DNA from: UBA1479 sp038109305
GTDB lineage: Bacteria > Pseudomonadota > Alphaproteobacteria > Rhodospirillales > Casp-alpha2
Direction: 5' to 3'
DNA: 20,114 nt
NCBI GenBank assembly: GCA_038109305.1
Contig: JAYNIR010000032.1
Location: forward strand, 1-20,114
This document shows, piece after piece, positions 8,175 through 15,150 of the stretch. The stretch's first letter is position 1. The number at the start of each line of letters is the position of its first letter. The position numbers and the translations under genes are program-made. Under the pieces are notes generated by a model. The model searched no databases. It saw nothing but the letters and a program-made list of their open reading frames with translations, and was not told the DNA's origin.

Positions 8175-8196
8175 GCGGCCGGAACCTAGGCCGCCT
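8173..8196. terminator. Perfect GC-rich hairpin between convergent genes
   Basis: AGGCGGCC (8173-8180) and GGCCGCCT (8189-8196) form a perfect 8-bp stem with an 8-base loop. It overlaps the stop codons of both the MBL gene (TAG at 8172-8174) and msrQ (TAG, 8186-8188 on minus). It could slow or stop transcription from both sides, although neither strand has a T-run after it. The overlap with both gene ends suggests a shared bidirectional terminator. Confidence 0.45.
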
Positions 8197-8803
8197 GCGC
8201 ACGGCTTGCGCGGGTCTGAAGCCAGACGACCAGGCGATAGGCCAGCAGCGCGCCAGCCACACCGCCGTATATGAGGGGTTCAATCTGAAACCCTTTCCGC
8301 ATCATGAAGAAGTGGATCGGCGTGGCGATCGCGGCGACGTAGACGAGTTTGTGCAGCCGTCGCCAATTGCGGCCGCCCATTTTTTTTACCATCGCTTTGG
8401 GCGATGTGATGGCCAAGGCAAATAGGATTAGAAACGCCAACATCCCAACCGTGATGTAATTACGCTTTAGGATGTCTTCCCAAATCGCGTGCCAGGCAAA
8501 ATACTGGTCGACGAAGATATAATTGGCGATGTGGAGGAAGGTCCAGAAGAACGCATAAAGGCCCAACATGCGGCGAAACCGCATGACGACGTTCCACCCA
8601 AAAATACCGCGCAAGGGCGTGACCGCCAACGCGATCAGCAAGAAGCGGATCGCCCAATCGCCGAGGTATCGGTTGATGAATTCCGCCGGGTTGGGGCCGA
8701 ATTGTCCAAACGCCCCCAGCCAGACTAGCCACGCAACCGGCGCCAGCGCCAGCAAATGAACACTGGGTTTATAGACCCAGGCGATGCGGGTTTCTTTATT
8801 CAT
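8186..8803 (-). CDS. msrQ: MsrQ, haem-binding membrane subunit of MsrPQ
   Basis: This 205-residue integral membrane protein belongs to the MsrQ (YedZ) family, part of the ferric-reductase-like transmembrane domain group. About six hydrophobic helices are visible (roughly 14-32, 50-64, 80-98, 115-133, 150-166 and 175-195). Conserved histidines suited to b-type haem binding are His91 (in FLHIANY), His151 (RRLHKLVY) and His164 (TPIHFF). MsrQ passes electrons from the membrane (quinol or flavin source) to MsrP for repair of oxidised methionines in periplasmic proteins. The gene follows msrP by 40 bases on the same strand, the usual operon order. The ATG at 8803 has only a weak ribosome site, which suggests dependence on msrP translation. 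Confidence 0.95.
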   Translation of the reverse strand: MNKETRIAWVYKPSVHLLALAPVAWLVWLGAFGQFGPNPAEFINRYLGDWAIRFLLIALAVTPLRGIFGWNVVMRFRRMLGLYAFFWTFLHIANYIFVDQYFAWHAIWEDILKRNYITVGMLAFLILFALAITSPKAMVKKMGGRNWRRLHKLVYVAAIATPIHFFMMRKGFQIEPLIYGGVAGALLAYRLVVWLQTRASRAQAA

Positions 8804-8843
8804 TTTTTGCTACCGGGCGTTTTCCCTGCCCGCACGGCCCCGA

Positions 8844-9839
8844 TCAAAAGAATTTCGACAAATCCATACCGGCATACAACTGGGCGACTTCTTCTTCATA
8901 ACCATTGAACATCTTTGTCGGTACGCGGATCGGCAGCCCGAAGACGTTGTTCTTGCCGAGCCGCTTTTCCGTCGCTTGGCTCCATCGGGGATGGCTGACA
9001 GTGGGGTTGACGTTGGAATAGAACCCGTACTCGCGTCCATTGGCGATGGACCAGGACGTGGGTGGTTCTTTTTCCTGGAACCTGATTTTGACGATGGATT
9101 TAATTGATTTGAACCCGTACTTCCACGGCACGATCAATCGAACCGGCGCGCCGTTCTGATTGGGCATCACTTCGCCGTGCACGCCGACGGCGAGGAGCGT
9201 CAACGGATTCATGGCTTCGTCGATCCGAAGCCCTTCCTTGTACGGCCATTCCAGAACCGGGCGGCGCTGGCCCGGCATCTGATTGGGATCAACCAGGGTT
9301 TCAAAATAGACGTACTTGGCCGCGGACTTGGGCCCCAAACGGGAAATGATTTTCGACAGCGGCACGCCGAGCCACGGCACCACCATTGACCACGCTTCGA
9401 CGCACCGGAACTGATAGACGCGGTCTTCGACGTCCTCCACTTTGATCAAGTCATCAATGCTGTACTTGCCTGGTTTCTCGACTTCGCCTTCGAGCTCGAT
9501 GGTCCAGGGCTCAGGCTTGAGTGTGTGAGCGTTTTGCGCCGGATCCCGTTTCGCAGTGCCGAATTCGTAGAAGTTGTTGTAGGTGGAGACAATATCGAAA
9601 CTCGTCAATTCCTCGCCCAATACCTTGGCGTTGTATTTAGCGTGCGGCACACCCTTAAGCGTGCGGCCTTTACCCGGACGCCAGTTTGCCAGGGCGGGAT
9701 ACGCCGCAAACATCGGCATGGCCGCCGCAAGGCCGCCAAACCCGATTGCCCGAAGGACCGCCCGGCGGTTTTCGAACACAGACCGCGGCGTGATTTCGCT
9801 GGACGGAATATCAGACGGACGGCGGTGCTTAATAATCAT
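8844..9839 (-). CDS. msrP: MsrP, periplasmic methionine sulfoxide reductase (molybdopterin subunit)
   Basis: The 331-residue protein is the catalytic subunit of MsrPQ (YedY family, sulfite-oxidase fold). It starts with a long n-region followed by a twin-arginine signal (NRRAVLRAIGFGG, arginines 25-26) and ends the leader near ALA-NW (49-53). It is therefore exported folded with its molybdopterin cofactor. The molybdenum ligand is Cys146, in YQFRCVEAWSMVVPW. The WKYGFKSIKSIVKI and WSQATEKRLG segments are family hallmarks. It reduces methionine sulfoxide in periplasmic proteins with electrons from MsrQ. The ATG at 9839 lies behind AAGGGA. The 257-base gap to the divergent GST-fold gene should hold the promoters, but I could not pick out a convincing -35/-10 pair. 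Confidence 0.96.
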   Translation of the reverse strand: MIIKHRRPSDIPSSEITPRSVFENRRAVLRAIGFGGLAAAMPMFAAYPALANWRPGKGRTLKGVPHAKYNAKVLGEELTSFDIVSTYNNFYEFGTAKRDPAQNAHTLKPEPWTIELEGEVEKPGKYSIDDLIKVEDVEDRVYQFRCVEAWSMVVPWLGVPLSKIISRLGPKSAAKYVYFETLVDPNQMPGQRRPVLEWPYKEGLRIDEAMNPLTLLAVGVHGEVMPNQNGAPVRLIVPWKYGFKSIKSIVKIRFQEKEPPTSWSIANGREYGFYSNVNPTVSHPRWSQATEKRLGKNNVFGLPIRVPTKMFNGYEEEVAQLYAGMDLSKFF

Positions 9840-10096
9840 CAGGTATTCCCTTCATCGCCGGATCGGCGTTTTCGGCTGCTTCAGCATGGTAAATTTCAGG
9901 TTCGGATACAAGTTTACCTCAATCCGCTTGCTTTTTTTCCGCCGTAATACAGCGCGGAAAGGGCATCTCCGTCACATGTTCGCGAGGTCTCTGTTACTAG
10001 GCGGAACTTGGGCGGGGTCAGCAGCCTTGTTGCACCGTGCGGGCCCACCCCGATTACGGCTTTTCTTTCCGGCGGAATCGGGTATACGAAACCCTC

Positions 10097-10765
10097 ATGC
10101 GCACGCTTTACCATCTCTGGTTGTCACCTTTCTGCCGCAAAGCGCGGATCGTCCTAGGCGAGAAGAAACTTGAACACGAACTCAGGATCGAAAACATCTG
10201 GGAACGGCGCGAGGATTTCCTTGCACTCAATCCCGCGGGAACCCTCCCGGTGTTGATGGAAAACGACGGCACCGCGATTTCCGGGTCCGATGTGATTTGT
10301 GAGTTTCTTGACGAAGTCCATGAAGACCCGCCTCTGTTCGGTCGGACACCGGTCATTCGTGCGGAAGCGCGGCGGCTTGCCAACTGGTTCGACGAAAAGT
10401 TCAACCGCGAAGTAACGGATAACCTGGTCGGGGAGAAAATCATCAAACGGTTCCTTGGTCAGGGAGAGCCGAAAAGCTTAAAAATCCGCGCCGGGCACAC
10501 GAATATTCATCATCATTTGGTGTACATCGAGTTTCTGGTTGAGCGGCGGCGCTGGCTGGCGGGGGATGATTTTTCCATCGCCGACGCGGCGGCGGCAGCG
10601 CATCTTTCGTGCATCGACTATCTGGGCGATGTCCCTTGGGAAGACCACCCGGAAGCCAAGGACTGGTATGCGCGGCTGAAATCCCGGCCGAGCATGCGCT
10701 CCATCCTAAATGACCGGGTGCCCGGCTTTCCGCGCCCGAAACAGTACGCCGATCTTGATTTTTGA
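10097..10765 (+). CDS. fzlA: FzlA-like glutathione-S-transferase-fold protein
   Basis: The protein has 222 residues from the ATG at 10097. An upstream in-frame start at 10037 would add an unlike-family N-terminus. It has an N-terminal thioredoxin-like GST domain (MRTLYHLWLSPFCRKARIVLGEKKLEHEL, then NPAGTLPVL at about 46-54 and the SGSDVICEFL helix) and an alpha-helical C-domain (WFDEKFNREVTDNLV, then DFSIADAAAAAHLSCIDYLGDVPW). The tail ends in YADLDF. The overall pattern, especially the WFDEKF segment and the C-terminal YADLDF, resembles FzlA as I remember it from Caulobacter. FzlA binds FtsZ and promotes constriction and has no known GST activity. A plain GST is the alternative. The gene is convergent with the TPR gene, with 13 bases between them. 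Confidence 0.75.
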   Translation: MRTLYHLWLSPFCRKARIVLGEKKLEHELRIENIWERREDFLALNPAGTLPVLMENDGTAISGSDVICEFLDEVHEDPPLFGRTPVIRAEARRLANWFDEKFNREVTDNLVGEKIIKRFLGQGEPKSLKIRAGHTNIHHHLVYIEFLVERRRWLAGDDFSIADAAAAAHLSCIDYLGDVPWEDHPEAKDWYARLKSRPSMRSILNDRVPGFPRPKQYADLDF

Positions 10766-10778
10766 TCGCCGGCGCGGG

Positions 10779-11609
10779 TCAGCGTTTCGGCGGTGACGGC
10801 TCGGGGCCGGGCCTTACGTCCATTTTTTCGATGTTCTGCCGTGCCGCGCCTGCGGCCGCGCTATCGGGCATGCCGTATAGAATCTTCAACCAATCCGCCC
10901 GAGCCCCCGCCCGGTCTCCCGCGATCCGCCGGAGGATTCCGCGTTCCAGCAACGCTTCTGGATTGTTGGGGGCAAGTTCCAACGCCGTTTGCGCATCGGT
11001 CATGGCGTCGCCATTACGGTCAAGAAATCGGCGAGCGCCCGCCCGAAGTGCGTAAATGTCGGCGCGGGACGGCGACAGCCCGAGCGCCACGCTCAGGTCG
11101 GCCTCAGCCGCGTCATAATCAGCCCGGGCCGCCCAGGCCTGTGCCCTGTCGACGTACAAATCGGCCTCGCCGGGTTTCAGGCCGATTGCCGAGGTAAACG
11201 CTGTCGTCGCAGGTTCGAATCGGCCAAGCAGCAACCAGGCCTGTCCCGCCTGAGCATAGAGCCCGGCCTTGATTTCGGGTTCTTCGAGCGATGACTTTGC
11301 CAGCTTTTCCAGACGCGATGCGGCTTCGCCGTACTGCTTAAGTTCGATCAACGCGACAGAGGCGCAGTGGTCCGCCGCCGTTCCGCCCCCAAGCGAGCGC
11401 CAGGCAAGGGCTTGTTCAAATCCATCCTCTGGCCTTGTCCGGGCTAGTTTCATGCAGGACAAGTATTCGGACTTGTGATCGACCTCTGCCGCCCATGCGC
11501 CATCGCCTCCCCGATATGCGGGATACATGAGAAGCAACAAGCCTGCCGCCGTCGCCAAGCAGGTACGGACGGGACGAAAAGCATGGGGCGGCGTTGCGGA
11601 ATGTGGCAT
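10779..11609 (-). CDS. Exported TPR-repeat protein
   Basis: This 276-residue protein has an N-terminal signal sequence (basic, then hydrophobic 16-32, with a likely cut after AWA near 40). At least four tetratricopeptide repeats follow, at about 115-148, 149-182, 183-216 and 217-248, seen as W-x-x-LG-R / A-x-x-x-F / P-type helices such as GQAWLLLGRFEPATTAFTSAIGLKP. Two cysteines (52 and 82) before the repeats could form a disulfide in the periplasm. TPR proteins hold partners together, and none is evident from the neighbours. The ATG at 11609 lies about 12 bases past an AGAGG. It is transcribed divergently from the SDR gene and towards the FzlA-like gene. No enzyme function can be assigned. 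Confidence 0.85.
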   Translation of the reverse strand: MPHSATPPHAFRPVRTCLATAAGLLLLMYPAYRGGDGAWAAEVDHKSEYLSCMKLARTRPEDGFEQALAWRSLGGGTAADHCASVALIELKQYGEAASRLEKLAKSSLEEPEIKAGLYAQAGQAWLLLGRFEPATTAFTSAIGLKPGEADLYVDRAQAWAARADYDAAEADLSVALGLSPSRADIYALRAGARRFLDRNGDAMTDAQTALELAPNNPEALLERGILRRIAGDRAGARADWLKILYGMPDSAAAGAARQNIEKMDVRPGPEPSPPKR

Positions 11610-11711
11610 GACGGGGCGGACCTCTGTATCCTTGCCTTCTCTTCCTTTGGGCGCTTATAGGGCGTCCCGCAGCCGGTTGTCGAGGCGCCGGAACAACTCG
11701 AGGCAAGACTG

Positions 11712-12596
11712 ATGATCAAGCTTTTCTGTTTTGGACTCGGTTTCAGCGCGCTTGCGCTTGCGCGCCGGGTAAAGGCACAGGGATGGTCCGTTGCGGGAAC
11801 ATGCCGGACGGAAGGCAAGGCCGGGCGACTTACGGGCGACGGGATCGAGGCGCATGTATTCGACGGCAGCGCCCCCATGGCAAACGCAATCGCTGCTCTC
11901 GACGGCGTGACGCATGTGTTGATTTCCATCCCGCCGACTGACGCGGGCGATCCCGTAATACGCCATCACGCCGGCGATCTTCGCATCGTTGCGGGTTCCG
12001 TCGATTGGGTTGGGTATTTATCGACCACCGGCGTCTACGGAAACACCGATGGCGCTGAAGTCACCGAGGCCTCGCCACGAAACCCGTCTTCGGCCCGAAG
12101 CGTTCATCGCGCTAAAGCCGAAGATGATTGGCTTAAATTCGGCGGCGAATGCGGCCTGCCCGTTCATGTGTTCCGGCTTGCGGGGATTTACGGGTCGGGG
12201 CGGAGCACCATAGACCAGGTTCAAGCCGGACAGGCACGGCGCATCGAAAAGCCGGGCCACCTGTTTTCCCGCATTCATGTGGAAGATATCGCAGGCGTGC
12301 TTGACGCCTCCATCCGGTGTCCCGACCCAGGCGCCGCCTATAACGTCTGCGACGACGAAGCCGCCGCCCAGTCTGACGTCGTCGCATTCACATGCGGCCT
12401 ATTGGGAATCGATCCGCCGCCCTTGGTCGCCTTCGATGACGCCAAGACGGAAATGTCGCCCATGGCGCTCAGTTTCTGGAACGACAACCGAATCGTCAGA
12501 AATGATCGAATGAAAAATGAACTGGGGGTTTCGTTGACCTATCCCACCTACCGCGAGGGGCTCCGGGCCATATTCACGGCAACAGAGAACCAGTAG
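11712..12596 (+). CDS. Atypical short-chain dehydrogenase/NAD(P)-binding protein (YeeZ-like)
   Basis: The 294-residue protein has a Rossmann fold. The nucleotide-binding start is CFGLGFSALALA (glycines 8 and 10), the strand-4 segment is VGYLSTTGVYGN at 100-111, and FRLAGIYGSGR follows, with the HVEDIAG segment found in NAD-dependent epimerases. The catalytic Tyr of the classic YxxxK is missing: the local sequence is SVHRAKAED with Lys135, and Val131 stands where the Tyr would be. This places it among atypical SDRs such as the E. coli YeeZ group, of unknown function. GAGG precedes the ATG by about nine bases. In many alphaproteobacteria such an SDR lies close to an FzlA-like GST gene and queG; here a TPR gene separates them and queG is not in the window. 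Confidence 0.85.
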   Translation: MIKLFCFGLGFSALALARRVKAQGWSVAGTCRTEGKAGRLTGDGIEAHVFDGSAPMANAIAALDGVTHVLISIPPTDAGDPVIRHHAGDLRIVAGSVDWVGYLSTTGVYGNTDGAEVTEASPRNPSSARSVHRAKAEDDWLKFGGECGLPVHVFRLAGIYGSGRSTIDQVQAGQARRIEKPGHLFSRIHVEDIAGVLDASIRCPDPGAAYNVCDDEAAAQSDVVAFTCGLLGIDPPPLVAFDDAKTEMSPMALSFWNDNRIVRNDRMKNELGVSLTYPTYREGLRAIFTATENQ

Positions 12597-12609
12597 AACG
12601 CAGCCGCAG

Positions 12610-12646
12610 AAAAGAAAAAATATTTGAATTAGGTATTTTTTCTTTT
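12610..12646 (+). terminator. AT-only inverted repeat, likely terminator after the SDR gene
   Basis: AAAAGAAAAAATA (12610-12622) and TATTTTTTCTTTT (12634-12646) are exact 13-base inverted repeats around an 11-base loop. The stem contains a single G-C pair in a GC-rich genome. With the T-rich 3' arm it could serve as a terminator for the SDR gene at 12596, and it works symmetrically for the other strand. It is also the first part of the two-copy element described below. Confidence 0.55.
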
Positions 12647-12702
12647 CACCTTATGCCCCGGCGGCTACCAAGTGCTTCCGCGAACGGGGGACGTGTATCC
12701 GC
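12610..12702 (+). repeat. Copy A of a two-copy intergenic element
   Basis: The unit consists of the AT-rich hairpin (12610-12646), then ATGCCC (12653-12658), then a core at 12680-12702. The core reads GCGAACGGG, a variable base, GACGTGT, and then T and CGC with variable positions between. A second unit with the same order and nearly the same spacing is at 19950-20042. The two cores agree at 20 of 23 positions. Function unknown; a small RNA, a terminator-linked repeat or a mobile element remnant are possible. Confidence 0.45.
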
Positions 12703-12742
12703 CCTCCGGCCATCGCGCCGACACCCTAGCATTCACGAGAAT

Positions 12743-13171
12743 ATGACTTATAACCGCGCCAACGGACCAATCGGCCGTCTCCGCCTTGCAGACGGCTACA
12801 ACGCGCTTCGCGAAGCAAGCCTTGCCAAACAGGCGGTGATCGCCCACGAACGTCAATGCGTCGAACGATCACGCGATGTCGAAAATGCTCTGAGCCACAT
12901 TTCGAACGACATCCGCACCTATATCGGCGAGGCAAATGCCGCCCGCGCCCGGCTGCACGAACGGGCCGATCAAACGCAGAACCGGATTTCGGAGAATCAG
13001 ATCATCGTGAGCCGCAGGTTCGGAGGCCTTCGCGCCGGCACCATCCGGGGCTTGTTCTCGACATTGATGTCGTTGGCCGGTGCGTTCGGCGAGGCACTTT
13101 GGTATTTGCTGACCCACCCGTTGAATTTCCGGGCCGGAAAGCCAGCCAAGTACGTCAGCCTTCGGACGTGA
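12743..13171 (+). CDS. Hypothetical protein, coiled-coil plus hydrophobic C-terminal segment
   Basis: I do not recognise this protein (142 residues from the ATG at 12743). Residues about 15-85 are long amphipathic helix, rich in Ala/Glu/Arg/Gln (ALREASLAKQAVIAHERQCVERSRDVENALSHISNDI, then ARARLHERADQTQNRISE). Residues about 103-125 (GLFSTLMSLAGAFGEALWYLL) are hydrophobic and could be a membrane segment. There is no signal peptide. The frame is open back to an ATG at 12653, but that stretch lies inside the intergenic repeat unit, is Arg/Ser/Pro-rich and has no ribosome site, so the shorter form is preferred. The site before 12743 (ACGAGAA) is weak. The gene is convergent with the di-iron MBL pseudogene, 14 bases apart. 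Confidence 0.55.
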   Translation: MTYNRANGPIGRLRLADGYNALREASLAKQAVIAHERQCVERSRDVENALSHISNDIRTYIGEANAARARLHERADQTQNRISENQIIVSRRFGGLRAGTIRGLFSTLMSLAGAFGEALWYLLTHPLNFRAGKPAKYVSLRT

Positions 13172-13185
13172 TCCGGTGAATCAAT

Positions 13186-14098
13186 TCAGCCCTGTTCCTT
13201 AAGCGCCCGGGCCAACGGCTTGCCGGCGCCGAACACGGGCGACACGGCCGGCTTTTTCTTCTCTTTTTCTTTTTCGGGCGCGGGAGCAGGTGTTTCGGCG
13301 GATATGGGCTCAGCGCTTGGCACCGGCTGCATGGCAAGCGTCGACGGCATGCCGCCCAGAATGACGGTGCCGATTTCAAGCGTTTCGAACCAGTCAAGGA
13401 ACCGGCCTGCATTTTCGCCCGTGAACGCGAGGCCCCGTTGCGGCACGATGATTTCAGGCGCCAAGGCGCTGATCCGCCGCACCCAATCGTCGCGGGCAGC
13501 GGGCGAGCCCTTCCAGCGTTGGTGGGAACCCCTCATGAATTGAATGTGGCGTTCGAAATCCTTGACCACGAAGCCGTCGCGATCATCCGGCGGCACCAAT
13601 GCGCCGCCAACGTCGCCGGAAAACAGCGCCTTGGCCTTCGGGTCGAAAACGGAAAAATTACCCGGCCAATGCAGAAAATGCACCGGGATCAGTTGCAGAT
13701 GTCCGCCGTCACCGAAGCAAATTTCCATGCCGTCGTCGGGAATGGCGACGAAATCGCATTCCCGGTCGTAGTGGGAGACATACCCCATCCAAAGCCACGG
13801 CACGTGAACCTTGAGCCCATCTAGGTACACCTCGCGCCAGAGCGGCAAAGACGATCCCGCGTCAGGTTCCTGGTGGGTCAGGACGATATGCCCGATCTGA
13901 TCAAGTGGGGCTTTCCGCTCGACCGCGGTCAGCAGCGCCTAAAAGGTCTCGACGCCCCCCCGGATCGATCAGAACGGACGGCTCGCCGGCTTTGACCAGG
14001 ACCTGGTTGCTGTCGACGATATCAACGGGCTTGTCCGTGTCCTGCCCGAACACGACCCACGCCATGGCACCGTCGCGAAATAGGATTTCCGTCCGAAC
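13186..14098 (-). pseudogene. Degraded oxygen-binding di-iron (ODP/FprA-like) MBL-fold protein
   Basis: Reading from 14098 down, the product begins VRTEILFRDGAMAWVVFGQDTDKPVDIVDSNQ and LIDPGG, as in oxygen-binding di-iron MBL proteins related to flavodiiron enzymes. Next come an HxExD site (HQEPD, near 13873), HFLHWPGN and FSGDVGG. Three lesions are visible. The first codon is GTT, right after a TAG (14099-14101), so the start is missing unless the ATG at 14065 is used. A run of seven C (13955-13961) gives one base too many and shifts the frame after DPGG. An in-frame TAG at 13939-13941 follows ETF, where CAG would give a plausible Gln. In addition, IVPQRG has Arg where the family normally has the metal-binding His (PQHG). 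The last 220 codons (from 13848) stay open and end in an Ala/Glu/Lys-rich tail. Errors in the assembly could explain some of the lesions but hardly all. Confidence 0.8.
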
Positions 14099-14316
14099 CT
14101 ACGCCTGCCCTTTTGCCTTACCCCGACCGACTACCCCGAAAGCACACGATCTTATTGTTCTGACAGGAGAATAGAGGATTACCATCGCCAACGACAAGGT
14201 TTTGGTCATCAAGCACATTTCCCCTGCATGCAAACCCTTATAACAAGCAGCGCCCCCAGCGCGCGCGGGACCCGATCCGCCCGCCACAACACAGCCAGCC
14301 ACGAAGACCGGCCCGA
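14099..14316. other. Intergenic stretch without a recognisable gene
   Basis: These 218 bases separate the 5' end of the di-iron pseudogene from the 3' end of the ABHD10-like hydrolase, both on minus. A minus-strand frame of 67 codons is open here, but it has no family likeness and no ribosome site. I see no hairpin with a T-run and no clear promoter. Confidence 0.5.
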
Positions 14317-15150
14317 TTAGCCGAGCCGGACCAATAAGGCTTCCAACGTGCGGCAGAGCCTGTCGAGATCGTGATCTTCCGACAGGCGGTGGCCGCCGTC
14401 CTTAACCAATTGGACCTCCACGTCTTCAGATTTGAGTTGTTCTTGTATGCGGAGGCTGGTCCGCCACGGCACGTCCGCATCCTTGAGCCCATGGATGAGG
14501 CGCACGGGAATGTCGAGCTCAATGGGATTGTCGAGCAAAAGCCGGTCCCAGCCGTCATCGATCAGCGGCTTGGCGATTCTGTAAGGCGCTTGATCGTCGT
14601 AGCAGTTCGGCAGTTCGACATAGCCCTTGACGTCCAATTCTGCCTTTTGCGCGTCGGTGAACTCGTTCCACAGCAGATCGCGGGTGAAATCGGGCGCGGC
14701 GGCGATACCGAGAAGCGCAGCCACCCGATCCTTCCGGGCAAGCGCTGCCAACAGCATGATCCACCCGCCCATGGAGGAGCCGACCACTACCTGCGGCCCT
14801 TGGGTCAGCCGGTCCAGCGCCGTGACCGCATCATCCGTCCACTGCCCGATGGAGCCTTCTTCGAACATGCCGGAGGATTGCCCGTGGCCAGTGTAGTCGA
14901 AACGAAGAAAAGCCCGGCCCCGGGCGCGGCAGAAAGCCTCCAGCGCCAGGGCCTTCCCGCCGGTCATGTCGGATTTGAAGCCGGTCAAAAAGACGACACC
15001 GGGAGACTTTCCTTCCGTTTGGTGATAGGCAATAGTTCGACCATCGTCGCAATCGAGGAATTGCGGCGGGGTTTCCCGGGATTTATCCGTTGGATTGTCG
15101 GTCTTTGAGGGCAAGCGCGTTACTTTCGTATGAATAAGGTTCCTGACCAT
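14317..15150 (-). CDS. Alpha/beta hydrolase (ABHD10-like)
   Basis: The protein has 277 residues from the ATG at 15150. The serine hydrolase triad is clear: Ser126 in GSSMGG, Asp224 in HGLKDADVP and His254 in DGGHRLS. The segments GVVFLTGFKSDMTGGKALALE and RFDYTGHGQSSG resemble ABHD10, a mitochondrial acyl-protein thioesterase/esterase with bacterial homologues, and no signal peptide is present, so a cytoplasmic esterase or thioesterase is likely. The frame is open upstream to 15639, but that extension only mirrors the glycosyltransferase gene on the other strand. The start is uncertain: the ATG at 15150 makes the gene overlap the divergent glycosyltransferase by 21 bases. A TTG at 15114 (265 residues) would leave the conserved fold intact and avoid the overlap. 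Confidence 0.85.
   Translation of the reverse strand: MVRNLIHTKVTRLPSKTDNPTDKSRETPPQFLDCDDGRTIAYHQTEGKSPGVVFLTGFKSDMTGGKALALEAFCRARGRAFLRFDYTGHGQSSGMFEEGSIGQWTDDAVTALDRLTQGPQVVVGSSMGGWIMLLAALARKDRVAALLGIAAAPDFTRDLLWNEFTDAQKAELDVKGYVELPNCYDDQAPYRIAKPLIDDGWDRLLLDNPIELDIPVRLIHGLKDADVPWRTSLRIQEQLKSEDVEVQLVKDGGHRLSEDHDLDRLCRTLEALLVRLG

Noticed and set aside
14099..14302. 67-codon minus-strand frame between the di-iron pseudogene and the hydrolase
   Set aside because: No ribosome site, no family likeness, Gly/Ala-rich sequence typical of chance frames in GC-rich DNA.
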